From Epinephelus fuscoguttatus (lineage: Eukaryota > Chordata > Actinopteri > Perciformes > Serranidae): DNA of 64,000 nucleotides. A program made the position numbers and the translations under genes. The stretch spans positions 30,327,449-30,391,448 of the forward strand of contig NC_064773.1 in assembly GCF_011397635.1 (NCBI RefSeq). Direction: 5' to 3'. The notes under the pieces are model-generated. The model made no database searches and was not told where the DNA came from. It saw only the letters and a program-made list of their open reading frames with translations. Of this stretch, positions 59,301 to 64,000 are shown in pieces; position 1 is the stretch's first letter; the number at the start of each line of letters is the position of its first letter.

Positions 59301-59929
59301 CTGGTCAAGACTTATTTATGGTAGATTCTTGTTTAACTGAAATGGTAAGCATTGACTGGTTCTGGAACAGATAATAACCCATTCTTCTTACCTGCAGCTT
59401 ACATCCAGATGAAACTGCATGACTGTTGCTTCTTTGATGATGAAGTTCAGCCATCAGTGTTCTTCCTGACACTGCATGACGCCATGCTGCACATCCTCGA
59501 GAAACACCCAGACCGTACAGAAAAGAAATCTGACAATGAAAGAGTAAATATGACATATTTTTATTTGGTGAAACATGGCGTATACAATATCTGGAGGAGG
59601 CTTTAGTGCTGTGAACATGTACACAATACTTAACTCTTCATGTTGTCCTGCAGATTATAACAACAGTCACAATTCACCACCCGAGAGGCAGTGTGAGGAG
59701 CAGAGATAGACATGTACGTATGCATTTTGTGTTTATTTTTACACTTTGATCAACAGAAAAACTACAAATGCACCAGAGTTTTAACCATCTTTATTACCTG
59801 AAAGGCTCATTGTTTAAATGTGATGCTTAAAAGTTCATTTTTATCAGCTCCATTCATTTCTAAAATAAAACAGACTGAACGCATCTCCTTCTTGATCCAC
59901 AGGTTCTAGATCGAGAAACCAGATTTTAA
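41203..59929 (+). CDS. slc26a3: slc26a3-type chloride/bicarbonate exchanger, complete, 20 coding exons
   Basis: Apical-type Cl-/HCO3- (or base) exchanger of the SLC26A3 (DRA) class. CDS segments sum to 2262 nt, 753 codons plus stop; human SLC26A3 has 764. Order: cytoplasmic N-terminus with [15 protein letters not shown] (residues 7-21); membrane domain about 75-505 with [10 protein letters not shown] (118-127), sequon N153, [25 protein letters not shown] and the anion-site helix TALSRSAVQ (Ser389-Arg390); STAS domain about 515-725 with [20 protein letters not shown]-terminus ending ETRF, a class I PDZ ligand like the ETKF of human SLC26A3. Every intron is GT-AG and phase-consistent. A near-identical neighbour begins at 63049. 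Polyadenylation signals AATAAA at 60225 and 60309. SLC26A4 is the nearest alternative, but the N-terminus and tail favour A3. Confidence 0.94.
42366..42505 (+). CDS. slc26a3: slc26a3 copy 1 coding exon 2
   Basis: 140 nt, acceptor ttgcag, donor CAAG|gtaaaa. Encodes [15 protein letters not shown], then [14 protein letters not shown] and [10 protein letters not shown]. Confidence 0.95.
42506..44737. other. slc26a3 intron 2, no element identified
   Basis: AT-rich; 43880-44200 is a low-complexity 'gtataaaat.tgcaaca' stretch with several near-repeats. No coding frame. Confidence 0.5.
44738..44848 (+). CDS. slc26a3: slc26a3 copy 1 coding exon 3
   Basis: 111 nt, acceptor gtcag, donor GTAG|gtaagg. 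Encodes [20 protein letters not shown] and [13 protein letters not shown]. Confidence 0.95.
   Translation, partial: VWPTVYWPLCHPGTDSSLPSSLLSCIFSWAPLDTSQ
44935..45095 (+). CDS. slc26a3: slc26a3 copy 1 coding exon 4
   Basis: 161 nt, acceptor ttgcag, donor CAG|gtgaaa. Encodes [20 protein letters not shown], an extracellular loop with one sequon (N153, NIT), and [10 protein letters not shown]. Confidence 0.95.
45388..45600. repeat. Dispersed repeat C, copy 2 (slc26a3 intron 4)
   Basis: Diverged copy of 23840-24290 in the same orientation: 'aactggctagctgatcg', 'ggaggttacctctgataa', 'tgttagcactatttat', 'aaaactgtgtgcagacaa'. Confidence 0.6.
45604..46188. mobile_element. MITE with about 45-bp imperfect TIRs (slc26a3 intron 4)
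   Basis: Left 'gagcctatttacacgtaatg' with 'ataacatgcgttttggtgat'; the right end reversed reads 'accaggtattaacatgcgtc' with 'tttggtgatccaatcac'. This is the terminal layout of a common fish hAT-like MITE. No coding capacity. Confidence 0.7.
46401..46565 (+). CDS. slc26a3: slc26a3 copy 1 coding exon 5
   Basis: 165 nt, acceptor ttccag, donor TAC|gtaagt. Encodes [35 protein letters not shown] and SGPLSIIY. Confidence 0.95.
46664..46816 (+). CDS. slc26a3: slc26a3 copy 1 coding exon 6
   Basis: 153 nt, acceptor tttcag, donor ATG|gtgagt. Encodes [14 protein letters not shown], a membrane helix, and [19 protein letters not shown]. Confidence 0.95.
47119..47201 (+). CDS. slc26a3: slc26a3 copy 1 coding exon 7
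   Basis: 83 nt, acceptor ctccag, donor AAAGG|gtaaga. Encodes [18 protein letters not shown] and [10 protein letters not shown]. Confidence 0.94.
47640..48457. mobile_element. DNA element E, copy 1, with internal inverted arms (slc26a3 intron 7)
   Basis: The right end 'gttttaatgttgtggctgat' then 'tggtgta' is the mirror of the left end of copy 2 at 61592. The left part (47765-47900, 'ctggcattcatgtgg', 'gcagaccaagtacac') and right part (48270-48400, 'gtgtacttggtctgc', 'ccacatgaatgccag') are inverted copies of each other. The element is therefore a large foldback. The left terminus is not clear. Confidence 0.7.
48992..49011. repeat. Poly-A tract in slc26a3 intron 7
   Basis: About 20 consecutive A. 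No adjacent retroelement end was recognised. The rest of 48458-49315 is unremarkable intron. Confidence 0.8.
49316..49463 (+). CDS. slc26a3: slc26a3 copy 1 coding exon 8
   Basis: 148 nt, acceptor cctcag, donor CAG|gtatgt. Encodes [35 protein letters not shown] and YTIDGNQ. Confidence 0.95.
49551..49664 (+). CDS. slc26a3: slc26a3 copy 1 coding exon 9 (anion-site helix)
   Basis: 114 nt, acceptor ctgtag, donor CAG|gtaata. Encodes [15 protein letters not shown] and [18 protein letters not shown]. Confidence 0.95.
50147..50224 (+). CDS. slc26a3: slc26a3 copy 1 coding exon 10
   Basis: 78 nt, acceptor ttttag, donor AAG|gtaaac. Encodes one helix, [20 protein letters not shown], and LEPLPK. Confidence 0.94.
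50323..50418 (+). CDS. slc26a3: slc26a3 copy 1 coding exon 11
   Basis: 96 nt, acceptor taccag, donor TGT|gtaagt. Encodes [18 protein letters not shown] and [11 protein letters not shown]. Intron 10 is only 98 bp. Confidence 0.94.
50592..50698 (+). CDS. slc26a3: slc26a3 copy 1 coding exon 12
   Basis: 107 nt, acceptor tccag, donor CAGTT|gtaagt. Encodes the last membrane helices: [20 protein letters not shown] and [10 protein letters not shown]. Confidence 0.94.
51421..51490 (+). CDS. slc26a3: slc26a3 copy 1 coding exon 13
   Basis: 70 nt, acceptor cttcag, donor GAC|gtaagt. Encodes [20 protein letters not shown], the entry into the STAS domain. Confidence 0.94.
51795..52452. mobile_element. Nested element with 'gtttacatg' ends
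   Basis: Left 'cagtacgtttacatgcacag', right end reversed 'cagtgaggtttacatgacag'. It contains an 18-bp perfect inverted repeat, CCACTTTTAATCGGAATG and complement, at 51823-51840 and 51847-51864, and further 'attccgattaaa' copies. GC-rich centre. Confidence 0.6.
52453..53065 (-). repeat. LTR-like segment (reverse strand)
   Basis: On the minus strand it starts 'tgtcacaatctgattctttc', is rich in CCT/CTG stretches, contains 'caacatataagcagctgct' (TATA-like) and ends with 'catcaatata.gttgtatatt' and 'gcattaaagct'. The layout resembles a solo LTR of a fish retrotransposon. No flanking gag or pol. Uncertain. Confidence 0.35.
53857..53949 (+). CDS. slc26a3: slc26a3 copy 1 coding exon 14
   Basis: 93 nt, acceptor cttcag, donor GCT|gtaagt. 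Encodes [20 protein letters not shown], a STAS core strand, and FFRGKLVEA. Confidence 0.94.
54203..54298 (+). CDS. slc26a3: slc26a3 copy 1 coding exon 15
   Basis: 96 nt, acceptor tctcag, donor TCA|gtaagt. Encodes [20 protein letters not shown] and KKGDLQWTS. Confidence 0.94.
55581..55808 (+). CDS. slc26a3: slc26a3 copy 1 coding exon 16
   Basis: 228 nt, acceptor tcacag, donor ACG|gtgagc. Encodes the acidic STAS intervening loop ([13 protein letters not shown]) and the core [20 protein letters not shown]. Confidence 0.94.
55893..55947 (+). CDS. slc26a3: slc26a3 copy 1 coding exon 17
   Basis: 55 nt, acceptor ctacag, donor GATC|gtaagt. Encodes [18 protein letters not shown]. Confidence 0.93.
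56283..56607. mobile_element. MITE with CCCAGCTGG ends, copy 1 (slc26a3 intron 17)
   Basis: Starts 'cccagctggcacatgacc' and ends 'gaatgccagctgga', an inverted pair. AT-rich interior with 'gttgaaac' motifs repeated in both orientations. Confidence 0.55.
56646..59177. mobile_element. hAT-like MITE split by a LINE insertion (slc26a3 intron 17)
   Basis: Left end CAGAGGTGGGACCAATTCAT followed by repeated 'caagtc' motifs; right end 'tcgtgacacacctctg'. Flanks GCATTTGC (56638-56645) and GTATCTGC (59178-59185) agree in six of eight bases, as for an old 8-bp hAT duplication. The inner 57550-58720 is a reverse-transcriptase fragment that inserted later. Confidence 0.7.
57550..58725 (-). mobile_element. 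LINE reverse-transcriptase fragment, frameshifted
   Basis: Two minus-strand frames cover the RT core. 58703-58389 has [27 protein letters not shown] and [13 protein letters not shown] (first catalytic Asp). 58355-57885 has [23 protein letters not shown] (the usual FADD box reads FVDD), [17 protein letters not shown] and [14 protein letters not shown] run of 19 C at 58013-58031 (poly-G in sense) sits in the coding part. 57884-57550 continues as the C-terminal region with further breaks. Reminiscent of the RTE/Rex-type LINEs of fish; clade not certain. The endonuclease and 5' part are missing. Confidence 0.8.
59398..59543 (+). CDS. slc26a3: slc26a3 copy 1 coding exon 18
   Basis: 146 nt, acceptor ctgcag, donor AGA|gtaaat. 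Encodes [13 protein letters not shown] and [18 protein letters not shown], the end of the STAS domain. It is separated from exon 17 by 3.45 kb of mobile elements. Confidence 0.94.
59654..59713 (+). CDS. slc26a3: slc26a3 copy 1 coding exon 19
   Basis: 60 nt, acceptor ctgcag, donor CAT|gtacgt. Encodes the basic tail segment [20 protein letters not shown]. Confidence 0.88.
59903..59929 (+). CDS. slc26a3: slc26a3 copy 1 coding exon 20 with stop
   Basis: Acceptor ccacag, then VLDRETRF and TAA. The last four residues ETRF form a PDZ-binding tail that matches the family, which supports this short terminal exon. Confidence 0.9.
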   Translation, partial: VLDRETRF

Positions 59930-60224
59930 CTTCTGAATGAGAAGACGTTTATTTTTGGGGAAAAAATACCTAAAAGACCAAAGACAAAAAGAGTAAATGT
60001 TGAAAGATGATGCTGTATAAAACACTGATGTAGTGAATGACGAAATACTGTTTTTGACTTTGTACATCTGACAATCTAAGTTTACATATGCAATATTTAC
60101 AGTAATGTAAAAAAAATAATTTCATGGTATTGATGTTTTTTATACTGTATATACTGAATTTGTAGAAATTTTAGATGCAATATATTTTACATGTTGTGGA
60201 TATATATGTTTTGATGATGATGAG

Positions 60225-60314
60225 AATAAATGAACTTCGAAATAATATTCTCTGTTTGGGACCAAAGCAATGTGAAAGAGACTGAATGTTCAGTGGCTGA
60301 AATATTGAAATAAA
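60225..60314 (+). terminator. Polyadenylation signals of slc26a3 copy 1
   Basis: AATAAA at 60225-60230 (in 'tgagaataaatgaac') and at 60309-60314. They are 296 and 380 bases after the stop codon, giving a 3' UTR of about 0.3-0.4 kb. Confidence 0.6.
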
Positions 60315-60432
60315 TATTTCATCACTCTAAATAATGTCATTCAATGTTTCTGTGCATGTTTTTTTTTTTTTAAATTTCCTTAAACTTTACATTCTTCCTT
60401 CCCCACACTGTTAAAAACTGTCATTCTCATCC

Positions 60433-60864
60433 CAGCTGGCACTGGCCATCAAATAGTTGTGAGAAAGACACTGGACTCTTCAGTATGACAGACATTAAAT
60501 TCTAGTTGGAATCAAAGTCAGGTTGACAATATTTTAAATTTTAAAAGATGTTAGAATTTCATATTGTTTGGACAATAACATTATGACATTTTGCAGACAT
60601 TAAGTGTTTGCTTAACAAGACTACATGTACTTACCCCATGTCAAGATGATGTTGGCATGAGACGTTTGGAAGATGTTGGATTTTTGTTACTTAACACAAC
60701 TTAAAACCAATAAAATATCAGTGTCATCTGTCATCAGTACATCATAATGGTATTGGCATTCAATGCCCTGACATTGAATTATGGTCATCTGATGTCACAA
60801 ACTAAATTCAACTAAATATTAATGTCTATGTCTATATCAATGTTGGTGGCCAGCTGGGATTGGA
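60433..60864. mobile_element. MITE with CCCAGCTGG ends, copy 2 (intergenic)
   Basis: Starts 'cccagctggcactggccatc' and ends 'ttggtggccagctgggattg'; outer bases inverted over about 15 positions. No coding frame. Confidence 0.6.
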
Positions 60865-61019
60865 CATAAAGGCTGGATTACCAACAGGCACTGAAAGCAC
60901 CAGGTTTATTGGGTCGCATTTGGTTTGTTGATTATTTTTAGCCTTGTTTGTGAATATGGTGGTCACAAACAACAACCACCCCGATTAACCTTTTCTTTAA
61001 TAAGACAAATATACAGTTT

Positions 61020-61140
61020 TATTTTAAAGGAGTACAGTGATCGTAAGGAGTAAAACATTTACTTGAACCAAGCCTTACAAGTTTAGGGGAGACTCGTGGG
61101 TACCCATAGAACTCATTTTCATTCAGATACCTTGACACGA
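61020..61140. repeat. Dispersed repeat B, copy 2
   Basis: 'ggggagactcgtgggtaccc' with 'attttcattcagatacctt', matching 22990-23045. Confidence 0.6.
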
Positions 61141-61591
61141 GGGCTCAGTTCATATGCAATATTCATTGCTAACATTGCTTCTGTCGTCTACTTGTTCCTG
61201 TCGATCTAAGGTAAAGGTTGATGTACCCCATTTTGAAGAAAGTTTTGTTTGGATTTATTTTAGTCATTTCATCAGAGTAGTATTAGCAGCAGTGATAATA
61301 GCAACAACAGATGTGTTTTAAGTTGTAGTTGTAGAAATGGTAGTACTACTTTGTTTTGATGCATTTTAAGAAACCACAAGCCCAGATTTGAAAACAGGTG
61401 ACAAAAACACCAAAAAAAAAAAAAAAAAAAAAGAAAATGAAAAAAAAAAAGAAACACAAGTTCAATACAATCAACCTATTGCATACTGGTGTCTAAAAAG
61501 AAAATGCTGTGTTAAAGGACTCCTCGGACATGACAACACATGATACATCAGTCAAGGCATAGATTTCCATCTTTATAAGCCTCAAGTAATT

Positions 61592-62224
61592 TACACCGAT
61601 CAGCCACAACATTTAAACCACTGACAAGTGAAGTGAAGTCATCTTGTTACAATGCAATGTTCTTCTGGGAGACCTTGGGTCTGGCATTCATGGCAATGGC
61701 ACTATACACACACCAACAACCCAAACACCATTACAGACCAAGTACACCACTTCATAGCAATGGCACCCTGCCATACCACAAAAACTGCTCAGAAATGGCC
61801 CAAGGAACATGACAGAGAACTCAAAGTGTCAACCTGGCCTTTAAATTCCACAGATCTATACGACTGACCATTTGATGCGTTGGTGCCTCTCCTCGCAATC
61901 CACAGGACTCAAAGGATCTGTCACCAATGCCCTGGTGCCAGACACTGCAGCGTGCCTCCACTGGTTCTGTGTCCACATCTCAACCGGGCAAAGGCCCCAC
62001 CATGGATCAGATGTTGACCTGTCGAGGCATGGACAAGGACCTCTGGGGTACCAGAACGTCCCATAAAATGCTTGATCAGATTGGAGTCTGGAGAAATTGA
62101 AGGCTAGGTAGACATCTTGAGCTCTGTCACAGTCCGCGGGCCATTCCTAAACAGTTGAATGTGAATGTTATGAATGTTATTGACTTCACCTGTCAGTGGT
62201 TTTAATATTGTGGCTGATAGGTGA
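61592..62224. mobile_element. DNA element E, copy 2 (intergenic)
   Basis: Left TIR TACACCGATCAGCCACAACA, right end 'ttttaatattgtggctgata' then 'ggtga'. The interior 'cattacagaccaagtacacc' and 'aaaactgctcagaaatggcc' matches copy 1. A short frame of relic coding-like sequence contains no intact protein. Confidence 0.75.
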
Positions 62225-63048
62225 AATCTTTAGCCAGACACCTAAAAATACAATAATCAAATGCTGTGTGAGAAAGTTGACTTTGATATGCCTCTGCAGT
62301 GATGTCACCACAGGCCAAGCCCATGTAATCTTTGTGCTTGAAAAATATCCCAGTGCTTAAGAAATGGTGGTGTGTAATACTTCATTGATCTTCTTAGATG
62401 GAATGCTGCACCACGGAACTTCATAATTTCCAATATGACACTGTAATAAAGTTTTGTAACTGTTGCAACATCATTGATTTTCCCTCACTGCATCTGCACT
62501 AGGACCTCTAAGCATTTCTTACTCTTACTGCTTCCATTTTTTTGGACAATTTTAAGTACTCAAACTGCTATATCCCTTTCAATTTGACTTTTCTCTGATT
62601 GAACCTTTCTATGTGATCATCATGTGAGAGGTAAAGCTCAGAAAACACATTTGCAGTTGTGATTATTGCATTGAATTTGCAGTCTTAGATCATTTTTAAG
62701 GCAAACTTCTAGTACGAAGAAAGTGAGTATTTTGATTTAAAACTACTTACAAAAACTAAACGAAACCAAAATATTCCCAGCTTGTGGGGACACCTCTCAT
62801 CTAATCTCAGCTTGAAGGTAACTGAACCAAAGAAATGAATGACACAATAAATCATAAATCTTCGTTAATGATTGGACAGAGTTGAGACAAAACTGGCATA
62901 GTGATGGAACCGATCTCAGATCACAGATTAGATAAACACAGACTCGCAACACTGTACAAGGAACCAACGGGCAAAGGTTCTTTAAAGAAGCTTTCTCCAG
63001 AACTTTTCACATTATACTTGGGATGCTTAAGACACCTGTGGTGTGAGG
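62225..63048. other. Upstream region of slc26a3 copy 2
   Basis: No gene, element end or clear TATA promoter recognised. An isolated AATAAA at 62445 has no attached gene. If copy 2 has a non-coding first exon like that proposed for copy 1, I could not locate it. Confidence 0.4.
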
Positions 63049-63176
63049 ATGGCAACTTTAAGGAAACAATACGCAGTGGCCAGACCTGTGTACTCCGAGG
63101 ACAGCTTTGCTGACGATCATGAGAAAATCTACAGGGTGCGTAAAACCACCTGGGACCATGTGAAACAGTATCTGAT
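63049..63176 (+). CDS. slc26a3: slc26a3 copy 2 coding exon 1
   Basis: Residues 1-42 plus two bases. It is one codon shorter than exon 1 of copy 1; the difference lies in the first few residues. Confidence 0.92.
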
Positions 63177-63495
63177 GTAAGTGAACCCCAGTTCTTTAGA
63201 TATCTGGATCATAGTCTTTGATTTGAGTCAATAACTTGTGCTCTTGATTTGAAATCTTTTGCAAAATAAGTGTATATGATAGACGGTTTGATGACATTGT
63301 GTCAAAGGAAAATCCAAAATTCAGTCTAGGAGCTTTTTATTTCTGTTAAATCCAGCTGTGATTCAAAACGCGCCAAGAATGCAGCGCTCTCTCTTATGCC
63401 CATCATTGGCTGGATGAGGATCTACAGAGTTAAAGAGTGGCTGCCAGGTGATGTGGTATCTGGGATCAGCACTGGACTGGTGGCCATTATGCAGG
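63049..63495 (+). CDS. slc26a3: slc26a3-type tandem copy 2, first two coding exons (partial)
   Basis: A second anion exchanger of the SLC26A3 class, starting 3.1 kb after the stop of copy 1 on the same strand. Exon 1, 63049-63176 (128 nt, donor TGAT|gtaagt), encodes MATLRKQYAVARPVYSEDSF and DDHEKIYRVRKT. Exon 2, 63356-63495 (140 nt, acceptor atccag, donor CAGG|gtaagg), encodes [20 protein letters not shown] and STGLVAIMQG. Exon 2 matches copy 1 in 34 of 46 residues with identical phases, so this is a tandem duplicate, not a duplicate exon. Zebrafish also has two neighbouring slc26a3 genes (slc26a3.1 and slc26a3.2). The ATG context is good (A at -3, G at +4). KEWLPGD replaces the usual KEWLLSD. 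The remaining exons lie beyond 64000. Confidence 0.92.
63356..63495 (+). CDS. slc26a3: slc26a3 copy 2 coding exon 2
   Basis: 140 nt with the same phase and length as exon 2 of copy 1 and of slc26a5. No exon 3 is present before 64000. Confidence 0.93.
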
Positions 63496-64000
63496 GTAAG
63501 GAGCAGGATGAAGAGAACTTGAGTCTGTGACTGCAGAGTCCTATCATTGTTTGTGCATTCAGAGACACCGTCTAGACCTCCATACTTACTTTTGCTGAAC
63601 TGTATGAATATCATTTGCTTTGTTACAGAATATTGCCTTAGAATGTAGATTGTAGACACTGCATAATGAATGTACTACCCAGTCCACTAAATTTTTTTTT
63701 CAAATTGTACGTTATTGCAAACCACAGACTTGTTACTTTTTGATATTACTGTGTGGTACATTGAAACCTTATATTTCTCGACAATGCTGTGATGAAAGTG
63801 TGGTTGGGTTTAGGCGCAAAAATCACTTGGTTAAGGTTGGGAAAAGATCTAATTTTGGCTTAAAATATGCAATTATGCAAAATACCCGGGTTTGGTGGCA
63901 CAAAACCTACTGGAAATGCAGGGACAGGTCCATGAAAAACATCAAGGTTCTGAGACTCGAACGCTGCTGGGAAACACAGTGATGTGTCAGTGACAAACAC

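Overview
The window is vertebrate, most likely teleost fish, nuclear DNA. Coding sequence is sparse and split by GT-AG introns. The exons translate into SLC26 anion-transporter proteins, and the non-coding DNA is crowded with fish-type mobile elements: hAT-like and Tc1-like remnants, LINE reverse-transcriptase fragments, many short inverted-repeat elements and CA/TG microsatellites.

Three genes are supported, all SLC26 family. (1) Minus strand, 11998 down to 689 and continuing past the left edge: ten coding exons (475 codons) of slc26a5 (prestin), covering the N-terminus and most of the membrane domain. The STAS domain lies outside the window. A candidate non-coding first exon and promoter lie near 13.85-14.1 kb. 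(2) Plus strand, 41203-59929: a complete slc26a3-type chloride/bicarbonate exchanger in 20 coding exons (753 codons plus stop) with membrane domain, STAS domain and a C-terminal PDZ-type tail. (3) Plus strand, from 63049: the first two coding exons of a second tandem slc26a3-type gene that runs off the right edge. slc26a5 and slc26a3 are divergent (head to head), about 29 kb apart between start codons.

Layout: 1-14.1 kb slc26a5 with repeat-filled introns; 14.2-15.1 kb a foldback element with a target-site duplication; 15.1-41.1 kb intergenic DNA made of DNA-transposon derivatives, a LINE 3' fragment, a Tc1 transposase remnant, duplicated segments and one candidate TATA promoter with a splice donor (35.36-35.44 kb); 41.1-60.3 kb slc26a3 copy 1, with nested elements in introns 4, 7, 13 and 17; 60.3-63.0 kb intergenic with two more elements; 63.0-64.0 kb the start of copy 2.

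No rRNA, tRNA, CRISPR or viral genes were recognised. Exon boundaries come from reading frame, splice consensus and phase agreement, plus remembered family sequences; no alignment was run. I saw no clearly new biological system. The most unusual structures are the foldback element beside the prestin promoter and a (TG)21 tract fused to the 3' splice site of a prestin transmembrane exon.
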